This document shows, piece by piece, positions 23,614-30,026 of a stretch of DNA of 30,026 nt. The notes under the pieces are model-generated. The model made no database searches and was not told the DNA's origin. It saw only the letters and a program-made list of their open reading frames with translations. The stretch is from positions 1 through 30,026 of the forward strand of contig JAXDNY010000019.1 in the NCBI GenBank assembly GCA_034669145.1, given 5' to 3'. This stretch comes from PALSA-894 sp034669145. Its GTDB lineage: Bacteria; Pseudomonadota; Alphaproteobacteria; Rhizobiales; Xanthobacteraceae. Each line of letters begins with the position of its first letter. Within the stretch, counting starts at the first letter, position 1. Both the position numbers and the translations under genes were made by a program.

Positions 23614-23617
23614 CTAC
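23551..23617. repeat. Dispersed palindromic repeat (GTAGCCC...GGGCTAC)
   Basis: The element is bounded by GTAGCCC and its complement GGGCTAC and contains two hairpins: CCCGCATG-AGCGCAGCGA-CATGCGGG, and CCCGGGT-ATCGCTTCGCT-CACCCGGG. Segments like GAGCGCAGCGA and TCGCTTCGCTC are typical of extragenic repeats in Bradyrhizobium-like genomes. Its right end supplies the TAG stop of the Gfo/Idh/MocA gene. Only one copy is visible in this window, so repeat status rests on prior knowledge. Confidence 0.7.
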
Positions 23618-24654
23618 GATGCCTGCACGGCAATAGTCCGACCGCTCGCCCCCGCCTCCAGCAGCGCGTCGATCAGCCGGTGCACCTTCAGGGCTTCCTG
23701 CCCGCTGATCATCGGCGCGCGCTTTTGATCGATCGCGTCGAGGAAATCCGCAATCGCGGCGCGGTGCCAGTCATTCGGAAACGCCATCGGGTCCGCGCCG
23801 GTGCCGCCCGCGCCGTATTCGGTTTTCAGCTCGGTGACGCGCCCGTCGTGATGCGCCACGACGAGGTCGCTCCCAACGAGCGACGCGGTCGCCTTCTCGC
23901 CGACGATCTCGATGCGCTCCGGAAAGCCCGGATAGGCCGCGGTCGTCGCGTCGATGGTACCGAAGGCGCCGCTCGCGTAGCGGACGGCCGCCGCAACCAG
24001 GTCCTCGGTTTCCATGCGGTGCACGCTTGAGGTCATCGCATAGCCGCGCACCTCGGCGATCGGGCCGGCGAGGCTCAGCATCAGGTCGAGCGTGTGAATG
24101 CCTTGGGTGATCAGCACGCCGCCGCCGTCGCGCGCCTTGGTGCCGCGGCCTTCGACATCGTAGTAGCTCTGCGGCCGCCATAGGCGGATCACCGTTGAAC
24201 AATTGACGATCCGGCCGAGCGCGCCGGCGCGCAGCATCTCGCGCAGCTTCAGCGCGGCAGGGCGAAAGCGATGCTGCAGCATCACGCCGAGCGTCACGCC
24301 GGCCTTGCGCGCCGCCTCGACAAGCGCGAGCGAGCGCTCCGTCGTGATCTCCAGCGGCTTCTCCAGCAGGATGTGCTTGCCGGCTTCGGCGCACTTGCGC
24401 ACCAGATCGAGGTGCGTATTCGGCGGCGTGAGAATTTCGACGCAGTCGATGCTCTTGTCCGAAACGATCGCATCGAGGCTGTCGGCGAGCCGAAACGGGA
24501 ATTTCTCCGCGAATGCCGCGCGCCGCGCCGCACTCGGACTGAACGCCGCGACGGCCTCGACGCGGTCCTTCAGGTCGATCAGGCTTTTGGCATGCGGCGT
24601 CACCGCCATGCCGAGACCGATGATGGCGATGCGATGCTTGCGCGTGTGGCTCAC
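23614..24654 (-). CDS. Gfo/Idh/MocA family oxidoreductase in hexuronate operon
   Basis: A 346-residue NAD(P)-dependent sugar oxidoreductase. The N-terminal Rossmann motif is IIGLGMAVTPH (11-21); EKP (98-100) gives the conserved Lys99; DGGGVLITQGIHTLD (176-190) includes His187, the second conserved catalytic position. These enzymes oxidise or reduce sugars, sugar acids or inositols in the cytosol. The ATG overlaps the uxuA stop (ATGA), so it is co-translated with mannonate dehydratase. The pathway step missing from the window is fructuronate reduction to mannonate (UxuB), and this enzyme is a candidate for it; that is inference. The last codons and stop run into the edge of a dispersed repeat, so the C-terminus may have been altered by its insertion. 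Confidence 0.92.
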   Translation of the reverse strand: MSHTRKHRIAIIGLGMAVTPHAKSLIDLKDRVEAVAAFSPSAARRAAFAEKFPFRLADSLDAIVSDKSIDCVEILTPPNTHLDLVRKCAEAGKHILLEKPLEITTERSLALVEAARKAGVTLGVMLQHRFRPAALKLREMLRAGALGRIVNCSTVIRLWRPQSYYDVEGRGTKARDGGGVLITQGIHTLDLMLSLAGPIAEVRGYAMTSSVHRMETEDLVAAAVRYASGAFGTIDATTAAYPGFPERIEIVGEKATASLVGSDLVVAHHDGRVTELKTEYGAGGTGADPMAFPNDWHRAAIADFLDAIDQKRAPMISGQEALKVHRLIDALLEAGASGRTIAVQAS

Positions 24655-25835
24655 TGCAACGCCCGGATCGCGCCACGCAGTTCGGCGAGGCCCTTGAGCC
24701 GCCCGATGCCGGTGTAGCCCGGATTAATGCGCGTCTTCTCGATGTCGTCGAGCATGCGGTGTCCGTGATCGGGGCGGAACGGAATGCGCCAGGCATCGTC
24801 GCGCTTGCGGTTCTCCGCGATCAGCATGCGCAGCACGTCGATCATGTTCACGTCGCCGTCGAGATGATCGGACTCGGTGAAGCTGATGCTCTTCCCCTTG
24901 TCGTCAATCTGCGTTGCACGCAAATGCGCGAAATAAATGCGCGGGCCGAAATCCCTGGCCATCGCCACCACATCGTTGTCCGGGCGGCTCCCGAGACTGC
25001 CGACGCAGAAGCAAATGCCGTTCGCCCGCGACGGCACGGCCTTGAACAACGCCTCGTAATCGGCGCGGGTCGACGCAATGCGCGGCAGGCCGAAGATCGG
25101 CCGCGGCGGATCGTCCGGATGCAACGTGAGCCGCACGTCGAGCGCTTCGGCGACCGGCGTGACCTGCGCGAGGAATGCCGCCACGTTGGCGCGCATCTTG
25201 TCCAGCGTGATGCCGCCGTAGCTGGTGATGCGCTCGCGGAACGCATCGAGGTTCTGCGAGAAGGTCGTCGCGCCCGGCAGTCCGGCCGAGATGTTCTTCG
25301 TCAACAGCTCCGCTTCGCCTTGCGACAATGCGTCAGCCACCTTGCGGGCGCGCGCACGCGTCGCCTCATCGTAATCGGCCTCCGCGCCTTTGCGCTTGAG
25401 CACATGCAGATCGAACGCCGCGAAACGGTCGTAGTCGAAGCGCAGCGCGGTCGCGCCGGTCGGCATCGGATAGTCGAGATCGGTGCGGGTCCAGTCGACC
25501 ACCGGCATCACGTTGTAACAGATGGTGCGGATGCCAACGGCTGCGACCGCGCGCATGCTCTCGATCCAGATTTCGGTCTGGCGCGCCGCACTGGCGCCGC
25601 CGCGCAGGATGTCGTCCGGCACCGGGATGCTCTCGACCACCGTCCATTTCAGCTGCGAGCGGCCGGGCGGTGTGTTCTCAATGACCGCCTTGCGCTCAGC
25701 GACGGCCTTCTGCGGCCAGACCTCGCCCGGGGCATATTGATGCAGCGCACTGACGATCTCGGTCGCGCCGGCCTGGCGGACATGATCGAGCGTCACCGGA
25801 TCGTCCGGCCCGTACCAGCGCCATGCCTGCCTCAT
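24651..25835 (-). CDS. uxuA: Mannonate dehydratase
   Basis: A 394-residue enzyme of the UxuA family, close to the usual length. Family blocks are the N-terminal WRWYGPDDPVTLDHVRQAG, ALHQYAPGEVW, CVGSLGSRPDND, IYFAHLRATQ, HLDGDVNMIDVL, RPDHGHRMLDD and the C-terminal NPGYTGIGRLKGLAELRG. It dehydrates D-mannonate to 2-keto-3-deoxy-D-gluconate in the cytosol with a divalent metal held by His and Cys residues (for example the His of FAHLR and the Cys of CVGS). It is transcribed leftward from a strong-looking promoter in the 132-bp gap shared with the divergent regulator gene, and is coupled to the Gfo/Idh/MocA gene. Confidence 0.96.
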   Translation of the reverse strand: MRQAWRWYGPDDPVTLDHVRQAGATEIVSALHQYAPGEVWPQKAVAERKAVIENTPPGRSQLKWTVVESIPVPDDILRGGASAARQTEIWIESMRAVAAVGIRTICYNVMPVVDWTRTDLDYPMPTGATALRFDYDRFAAFDLHVLKRKGAEADYDEATRARARKVADALSQGEAELLTKNISAGLPGATTFSQNLDAFRERITSYGGITLDKMRANVAAFLAQVTPVAEALDVRLTLHPDDPPRPIFGLPRIASTRADYEALFKAVPSRANGICFCVGSLGSRPDNDVVAMARDFGPRIYFAHLRATQIDDKGKSISFTESDHLDGDVNMIDVLRMLIAENRKRDDAWRIPFRPDHGHRMLDDIEKTRINPGYTGIGRLKGLAELRGAIRALQ

Positions 25836-25871
25836 TCGCTTCCTCGTTTGAATTTTCTTGGGTATTGGGAT

Positions 25872-25882
25872 TGGTCAGGCCA
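25872..25882. promoter_or_regulatory. Putative FadR/UxuR-type operator
   Basis: TGGTCAGGCCA fits the FadR-subfamily operator pattern TnGTnnnACnA with one mismatch and shares the TTGGT half-site of enterobacterial UxuR/ExuR sites. It lies one base beyond the uxuA -10 box, covering the expected transcription start, where a bound repressor would block initiation. Confidence 0.5.
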
Positions 25883-25883
25883 C

Positions 25884-25911
25884 CTTATAGCTTGAACATC
25901 CACGCTCTCAA
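25884..25911 (-). promoter_or_regulatory. Sigma70-like promoter of uxuA
   Basis: On the minus strand TTGAGA (25906-25911) and TATAAG (25884-25889) each match the consensus at five of six bases with a 16-bp spacer. The predicted start at about 25877 would leave a leader of roughly 40 bases before the uxuA ATG at 25835. Confidence 0.6.
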
Positions 25912-25932
25912 ACCCTAGGATGGTTCCAAGAC

Positions 25933-25947
25933 GGTCCGCCAAGGACC
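25933..25947. promoter_or_regulatory. Inverted repeat before regulator gene
   Basis: GGTCC-GCCAA-GGACC lies in the leader of the GntR-type regulator gene, 20 bases before its ATG and partly adjoining the ribosome site. It could be an autoregulatory site or a small hairpin; it is short, so chance is possible. Confidence 0.3.
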
Positions 25948-25967
25948 CTGACGGGAGGAATTCGCGT

Positions 25968-26732
25968 ATGCCATTTCAGGCAGTCGCGACGCAACGACTT
26001 TACGAGCAGGTCGCCGGTCAAGTCACGGACCTGGTCGCGCGCGGAGAGTTCAAGCCGGGCGACCGACTGCCGCCCGAGCGCGACCTCGCGAAGCTGCTCG
26101 GCGTCAGCCGCCCGACGGTGCGCGAAGCGATGATCGCGCTGGAGATCGCAGGTCTCGTCGACGTGCGCGTGGGCGCCGGCGCGTTCGTCACCGGCAAGGC
26201 CAAGAACGCCACGAACGGCTCCGCGAACGGCCGCCTGTTCGAAGGCGTCGGCTCCTCGCCGCTGGAGCTGATCGCGGCGCGGCGCACCATCGAGCCGGAA
26301 GTTGCCGCGCTCGCCGCGCAACTCGCGACACCTGGCGAGATCGTGGGCATCGCCGAAACAGTGCGGCTGATTTCCGTTGCGCAAGACACACCCGCACACC
26401 GCGCCGCCGACCATCAGTTTCACGTGCGCATCGCGCTCGCGAGTCACAACAGCGTGCTGACCGCGATCGTCGATGAATGCTGGGCCGAAATGTACTCGCC
26501 GATGTTCGAGCGCATGGGCGCGATCACCGGGCTCATCGTCGCGCGCTGCAGCCCGCAGCAGCGCGACACGACCGTCGCCGAGCACGAAGCGGTCTATCGC
26601 GCGATCGCCGCGCACGAGGCGGAGGCAGCACGCGCCGCGATGGATGCGCACCTGAACGGTGTCGAAGCCATTCTGATCGGCGGCGATGCCGCCGAGAAAG
26701 AGCTCGCGCGCCGGGAAAGGCAGCTTGCATGA
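25968..26732 (+). CDS. GntR family (FadR/FCD subfamily) regulator of hexuronate genes
   Basis: A 254-residue transcription factor. The N-terminal winged helix-turn-helix spans about residues 8-75 (GEFKPGDRLPPERDLAKLL, then VSRPTVREAMIALE and VDVRVGAGAFV). The C-terminal FCD domain has RRTIEPEVAALAA and the metal/ligand His residues in DHQFH, AEHEAVYRAI and MDAHL. FCD regulators such as UxuR and ExuR bind hexuronate intermediates (for example fructuronate) and leave the DNA. The ATG at 25968 is chosen for the GGGAGGAA eight bases upstream; a frame start at 25920 has none. It is divergent from uxuA and overlaps uxaC (ATGA), so it very probably controls both arms and itself. Confidence 0.92.
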   Translation: MPFQAVATQRLYEQVAGQVTDLVARGEFKPGDRLPPERDLAKLLGVSRPTVREAMIALEIAGLVDVRVGAGAFVTGKAKNATNGSANGRLFEGVGSSPLELIAARRTIEPEVAALAAQLATPGEIVGIAETVRLISVAQDTPAHRAADHQFHVRIALASHNSVLTAIVDECWAEMYSPMFERMGAITGLIVARCSPQQRDTTVAEHEAVYRAIAAHEAEAARAAMDAHLNGVEAILIGGDAAEKELARRERQLA

Positions 26733-28168
26733 ACAAGCCGCAGCGTGCCGCTCCCCTCACCGCCCCGTTGATCTATGCCGACCGGCTGTTTCCGGCCGAC
26801 TTCGCGTCGCGCGCGGTGGCGCGGCGGCTTTACGCGGAAGTGCGCGACCTGCCGATCGTCTCGCCGCACGGCCACACCGATGCGCGCTGGTACGCCGAGG
26901 ATGCGCCTTTCCCCGATCCGGCGCGGCTGTTCGTGACGCCCGACCACTACATTTTCCGCATGCTCTACAGCCAGGGGGTCACGCTGGAACAGATGGGCAT
27001 CGCGCGGAAGGACGGCGGCGCGGTCGAGACCGACGCGCGCAAGATCTGGCGCACCTTCGCGGAGCGCTATTACCTGTTCCGCGGCACGCCGACGCGGCTG
27101 TGGCTCGATCAGGCCTTTGCCGAGCTGTTCGGCATGACGGTACGGCTCTCGGCCGAGACCGCCGACCATTATTTCGACCGCATCTCGGAATGTCTCGCCA
27201 CGCCGGAATTCCGCCCCCGCGCGCTGTTCGAGCGCTTCAAGATCGAAGTCATCGCCACGACCGAGAGCCCGCTCGATCCGTTGGCGCACCATGACGCCAT
27301 CAAGGCGTCCGGCTGGAAGGGCCGCGTCATCACGGCGTACCGGCCCGATCCGGTGGTCGATCCGGAGTTCGACGGCTTCAAGGCGAACGTCGAGGCGTTC
27401 GGCAACCTCACCCGCTGCGACACGTTTTCCTGGCACGGCTATCTCGAAGCGCACCGGCTGCGGCGTGCTTATTTCAAGCAGCACCGCGCGACGTCGACCG
27501 ACCACGGGCACCTCTCCGCGCAGACCGTCGACCTGCCGCAAGCGGACGCCGAGCGGCTGTTCGCCAAGATCATGTCGGGCGAATTCACCGAGGGCGACGC
27601 GGAGTTGTTCCGCGCGCAGATGCTGACCGAAATGGCGCGCATGTGCCTCGACGACGGGCTGGTGATGCAGCTCCATCCCGGTTCGCTGCGCAATCACAAT
27701 CCGGCGGTGTACGCCAAATTCGGCCGCGACATGGGCGCCGACATTCCGACGCGCACCGACTATGTGCGAGCGCTCAAACCCCTGCTCGATCGCTTCGGCA
27801 ACGAGCGCGACCTGACACTGATCCTGTTCACGCTCGACGAGACCGCCTACTCGCGCGAGCTCGCCCCGCTCGCAGGGCATTACCCGATCCTGCGGCTCGG
27901 TCCGGCGTGGTGGTTCTACGACTCGCCGGAAGGGATGCGCCGCTTCCGCGAGCTCACGACGGAAACGGCCGGCTTCTACAACACGGTCGGCTTCAACGAC
28001 GACACGCGCGCGTTCTCATCGATCCCGGCGCGGCACGATGTGGCGCGCCGCGTCGACTGTGCCTACCTCGCCGAGCTTGTGGTCAAGCATCTGCTCGACG
28101 AGGACGAAGCGCGCGAGGTCGCGCGCGATCTTGCGTATAATTTGGCGAAGAAGGCCTACAAGCTCTAG
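26729..28168 (+). CDS. uxaC: Glucuronate (uronate) isomerase
   Basis: A 479-residue amidohydrolase-superfamily isomerase. The early metal site reads SPHGHTD (His47 and His49), in place of the HCH seen in E. coli UxaC. Later family blocks include ATTESPLDPLAHHDAI, AYRPD, STDHGHLSAQTVDLP, QLHPGSLRNHNP, LGPAWWFYDSPEGMRRF and NDDTRAFSSIPARHDV. It converts D-glucuronate to D-fructuronate (and often galacturonate to tagaturonate) in the cytosol, the first step of the Ashwell pathway whose later step UxuA is encoded nearby. Translation is coupled to the regulator gene by an ATGA overlap. The sequence belongs to the alphaproteobacterial-type branch with the roughly 480-residue length. Confidence 0.95.
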   Translation: MNKPQRAAPLTAPLIYADRLFPADFASRAVARRLYAEVRDLPIVSPHGHTDARWYAEDAPFPDPARLFVTPDHYIFRMLYSQGVTLEQMGIARKDGGAVETDARKIWRTFAERYYLFRGTPTRLWLDQAFAELFGMTVRLSAETADHYFDRISECLATPEFRPRALFERFKIEVIATTESPLDPLAHHDAIKASGWKGRVITAYRPDPVVDPEFDGFKANVEAFGNLTRCDTFSWHGYLEAHRLRRAYFKQHRATSTDHGHLSAQTVDLPQADAERLFAKIMSGEFTEGDAELFRAQMLTEMARMCLDDGLVMQLHPGSLRNHNPAVYAKFGRDMGADIPTRTDYVRALKPLLDRFGNERDLTLILFTLDETAYSRELAPLAGHYPILRLGPAWWFYDSPEGMRRFRELTTETAGFYNTVGFNDDTRAFSSIPARHDVARRVDCAYLAELVVKHLLDEDEAREVARDLAYNLAKKAYKL

Positions 28169-28215
28169 CCGGTTCTCCGGCGCATAATGTGAAGAAACCA
28201 ACAAGGGAGGACATG

Positions 28216-29214
28216 ATGAACAGACGTGAATTTCTAGGAACGACTGCTGCCGCGGCGGTGAGCGCCACGGGGTTCGGCGTGACCGGCGCTTCGGCGCAGG
28301 CCAAGCTGGTGCTCAAGGCGGCCGACGTGCACCCGCTCGGCTATCCGACGGTCGAGGCGGTCGAGCAGATCGGCAAGAAGCTTTCGGCCGCGACCAATGG
28401 CCGCCTCAGCGTGCAGATGTTCCCGTCGATGCAGCTTGGCGGCGAGAAGGAAATGATCGAGCAGGCGCAGGTCGGCGCGCTCCAGTATGCGCGTATCTCG
28501 ACCGGGCCGGTCGGCACGATCGTCGACGACCTGAACGTGTTCAACCTGCCGTTCGTGTTCCGCGACATCGCGCACATGCGCGCGGTGGTGGACGGCCCGA
28601 TCGGCGACGAACTGCTCAAGGCGATCACCGACAATCCGAAGACGCAGCTCATCGGGCTTGCCTGGATGGATAGCGGCGCGCGCAACTTCTACAACAAGGT
28701 GCGCGACATCAAGACGGTCGAGGACCTGAAGGGTCTAAAGGTCCGCATGATGGGCAATCCGATCTTCGTCGACACCATGAACGCGCTCGGCGGCAACGGC
28801 GTCGCGATGGGCATGGACCAGGTGATGAACGCGCTCCAGACCGGCGTGGTCGACGGCGCCGAGAACAATCCGCCGAGCTACGACTCGTTCGGCCACGTGC
28901 CGGTCGCGAAGCACTATTCGCTCACCGAACACCTGATCATTCCGGAAATCCTCGTCTTCTCGCGCAAGAGCTTCGACGCGATGTCGAAGGAGGATCAGGC
29001 GCTCATCATGAAGACCGGCAAGGAGTCCCAGTTCGAGCAGCGCAAGCTGTGGGACGTCCGTGTCGAAGCGGCGATGAAGAAGATCAAGGATGCCGGCGTG
29101 AACGTCATCAGCATCGCCGACAAAAAACCCTTCCAGGACGCCGTGAAGCCGGTGTGGGACAAATACGGCTCGAAATACGCCGCGCTCGTCAAGCGCATCC
29201 AGGACACGAAGTAA
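28216..29214 (+). CDS. TRAP transporter solute-binding protein (DctP family), probable hexuronate
   Basis: A 332-residue periplasmic binding protein. The N-terminus MNRREFLGTTAAAAV is a twin-arginine signal, with cleavage expected after GASAQA (about residue 28). The ATG at 28216 is five bases from GGGAGG; an ATG at 28213 is only two bases from it and less likely. Family features are the mature start KLVLKAADVHPLGYPTVEAV, GGEKEMIEQAQVGALQ, the GLKVRMMGNPIFVDT block carrying the conserved carboxylate-binding Arg, and GVVDGAENNPPSYDS. TRAP systems import organic acids with sodium; the location right after uxaC points to glucuronate or a related uronate. Another sugar acid remains possible. Confidence 0.93.
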   Translation: MNRREFLGTTAAAAVSATGFGVTGASAQAKLVLKAADVHPLGYPTVEAVEQIGKKLSAATNGRLSVQMFPSMQLGGEKEMIEQAQVGALQYARISTGPVGTIVDDLNVFNLPFVFRDIAHMRAVVDGPIGDELLKAITDNPKTQLIGLAWMDSGARNFYNKVRDIKTVEDLKGLKVRMMGNPIFVDTMNALGGNGVAMGMDQVMNALQTGVVDGAENNPPSYDSFGHVPVAKHYSLTEHLIIPEILVFSRKSFDAMSKEDQALIMKTGKESQFEQRKLWDVRVEAAMKKIKDAGVNVISIADKKPFQDAVKPVWDKYGSKYAALVKRIQDTK

Positions 29215-29227
29215 GACTGCACGACAC

Positions 29228-29264
29228 TGGCCGGCCGGCGCCGCATGGCCCGGCCGGCCATTTT
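29228..29264 (+). terminator. Hairpin with U-run between dctP and dctQ
   Basis: TGGCCGGCCGG (29228-29238) pairs perfectly with CCGGCCGGCCA (29250-29260) across an 11-base loop, and TTTT follows at 29261-29264. It begins 13 bases after the dctP stop and ends 25 bases before dctQ. It looks like a weak intrinsic terminator or an mRNA-stabilising hairpin that favours binding-protein expression. Confidence 0.75.
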
Positions 29265-29289
29265 CACGCCGGGGAATTCGGGGGAAGTC

Positions 29290-29808
29290 ATGAAGGCGCA
29301 ATACATTCGCGCAATGGACGCGATCCACAAGGCCTGCCTGTTCCTGGCTGGCGTGTGTCTCGTCACCATCACGCTGATCATCCCCTACGGCGTCTTCACC
29401 CGCTACGTACTCAACAGCGCCGCCTCGTGGCCCGAGCCGCTCGCGACGCTCCTGATGATCGTCCTGTCGTTCTTGTCGGCGATCGTGTGCTACCGCGAAT
29501 ACCTCCACATCGGCGTCGGCGTGCTCCCCGCCATGCTCGGCGAGGGCGGCAAAAAGATCCTCGGCTGGGTGCTCGAAATCTGCATGCTCGGCACGAACCT
29601 GTTCATGCTGTGGTGGGGCCTCAAGCTGGTGCACACGACCTGGTTTCAGGTCATCGCCGAATTCCCGATCATGTCGGTCGGCCTCTCTTATTTTCCGATC
29701 CCGCTCGCCGGCGGCTTGACCGCCCTATTCATCATCGAACGGATGCTGACGCAGGAGTTCTTCAAAGAACCTGACGCTGAAACGATCAGCCAGTTGACGA
29801 CCGAGTAA
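29290..29808 (+). CDS. TRAP transporter small permease (DctQ family)
   Basis: A 172-residue inner-membrane protein with four transmembrane helices (about residues 14-36, 49-68, 89-110 and 130-150), the standard DctQ layout. VFTRYVLNSAASWPEPLA is the conserved family block, and YREYLHIGVGVLP follows. The start at 29290 has GGGGGAAG directly upstream; a frame start at 29245 lies within the hairpin and is rejected. DctQ pairs with a large DctM permease; no dctM follows here. A MITE-like hairpin and an IS5-family element come next instead, so dctM is either beyond the insertion or absent. Confidence 0.93.
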   Translation: MKAQYIRAMDAIHKACLFLAGVCLVTITLIIPYGVFTRYVLNSAASWPEPLATLLMIVLSFLSAIVCYREYLHIGVGVLPAMLGEGGKKILGWVLEICMLGTNLFMLWWGLKLVHTTWFQVIAEFPIMSVGLSYFPIPLAGGLTALFIIERMLTQEFFKEPDAETISQLTTE

Positions 29809-29811
29809 GGG

Positions 29812-29889
29812 CTAGTGCCGCCGATTTGAAGCTCCCGCGTCGCCTGCAGCAAGCTTGTTCAGGAACTTCAAATCGATAAGCGGCACTAG
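29812..29889. repeat. MITE-like 78-bp inverted-repeat element with CTAG ends
   Basis: The sequence begins CTAGTGCCGC, then CGATTTGAAG, and ends CTTCAAATCG, ATAA, GCGGCACTAG. The two arms are thus perfect 10+10 complements interrupted by a 4-base bulge, around a roughly 35-base centre containing the near-palindrome AGCAAGCTTGTT. No ORF is present. It starts three bases after the dctQ stop and could act as its terminator. Family identity is unknown to me. Confidence 0.65.
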
Positions 29890-29903
29890 AAATCAAATAC
29901 TAG

Positions 29904-30026
29904 GGTCCAGACTCATTAGATCCACCATACAAGTGCGGCTGCAAGGCAGACAGAGGCGAGGTAGTTGCGCGCTAACCTGTCATAGCGCGTGGCGATGCGC
30001 CTGAAGTCCTTCAATCTGTTGAAGGC
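29904..30026 (-). mobile_element. IS5-family insertion sequence, right-edge truncated by window
   Basis: An IS end begins at about 29902-29904 (GGGTCCAGACTCATTA), next to a CTAG at 29900-29903 that may be the target duplication. The transposase C-terminus is 12-14 bases inside the end, as usual for IS427-group IS5 elements. The rest of the element lies beyond the window. The exact outer boundary is uncertain by a few bases because the second end is not visible. Confidence 0.75.
29916..30026 (-). CDS. IS5-family transposase, C-terminal fragment
   Basis: The last 36 codons of a transposase read leftward from the window edge to TAA at 29916-29918. The translation includes NRLKDFRRIATRYDRLARNY and ends CLAAALVWWI, the characteristic C-terminus of IS427-like IS5-family DDE transposases. 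Whether the complete gene is intact cannot be seen. Confidence 0.88.
   Translation of the reverse strand, partial: AFNRLKDFRRIATRYDRLARNYLASVCLAAALVWWI

Noticed and set aside
25908..26651. Minus-strand frame opposite the GntR regulator
   Set aside because: No motif support; the plus strand carries a complete HTH-FCD regulator with a strong ribosome site.
26477..26728. Upstream extension of the uxaC frame inside the regulator gene
   Set aside because: The extension is Arg-rich shadow sequence; the ATG at 26729 overlapping the regulator stop gives the normal UxaC N-terminus.
1..30026. CRISPR arrays, tRNA or rRNA genes, riboswitches, phage or toxin-antitoxin modules
   Set aside because: I looked for regular spaced repeats, tRNA-like arms and small paired ORFs and found none that could be supported; every gap is shorter than 300 bases.

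Overview
The window is GC-rich DNA with short intergenic gaps, many ATGA/GTGA start-stop overlaps and the gene families of an alphaproteobacterium of the order Hyphomicrobiales (Bradyrhizobium/Rhodopseudomonas/Xanthobacteraceae-like). Support comes from an aapJQMP amino-acid ABC operon in rhizobial gene order, a GTAGCCC-type dispersed palindromic repeat and an IS5-family (IS427-like) transposase end. The genus is inferred, not proven. Both edges cut genes: a persulfide dioxygenase-rhodanese fusion on the left and an IS transposase on the right. No tRNA, rRNA, CRISPR array or prophage is visible.

Layout. 1-1369 (+): persulfide dioxygenase/rhodanese fusion overlapping a short-chain dehydrogenase. 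1371-2198 (-): two-domain NTF2/SnoaL-like protein. 2368-2925 (+): Tat-exported protein with beta-carbonic anhydrase zinc-site motifs. 2922-6063 (-): a CUT1-type sugar ABC importer (binding protein and two permeases) with no ATPase gene beside it. 6219-10527 (-): aapJ-aapQ-aapM-aapP, a general L-amino-acid ABC importer. 10779-11993 (+): cystathionine beta-lyase-type PLP enzyme. 11978-15618 (-): a four-gene envelope glycolipid operon (ArnT-like transferase, PAP2 phosphatase, family 2 glycosyltransferase, small LAB_N/SemiSWEET-like membrane protein). 15731-16084 (-): small secreted cysteine-containing protein. 16112-23400 (-): the alpha-2-macroglobulin/PbpC (penicillin-binding protein 1C) pair. 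23614-29808: a hexuronate catabolism locus: uxuA and a Gfo/Idh/MocA oxidoreductase on minus, and divergently a GntR/FadR-type regulator, uxaC and TRAP transporter genes dctP and dctQ on plus. 29812-30026: a 78-bp MITE-like hairpin and the end of an IS5-family element.

How it works together. The hexuronate locus is a nearly complete import-and-degradation unit: TRAP uptake, UxaC isomerisation of glucuronate to fructuronate, reduction to mannonate, and UxuA dehydration to 2-keto-3-deoxygluconate. UxuB is absent and a Gfo/Idh/MocA protein sits in its place. The divergent promoter region holds a good sigma70-like promoter for uxuA with a FadR-type half-palindrome just downstream of its -10. The lipid operon resembles the ArnC/ArnT logic of making a polyprenyl-phosphate sugar, flipping it and transferring it to a periplasmic lipid.

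The most distinctive pattern is that all three solute-binding-protein genes (CUT1, Aap, TRAP) are followed at once by a perfect 10-11 bp hairpin before the first membrane-subunit gene. This layout would give more binding protein than permease. No wholly novel defence or mobile system is visible. The best leads are the UxuB replacement, the LAB_N protein as a candidate flippase, the exported carbonic-anhydrase-like protein and the recurrent hairpin architecture.
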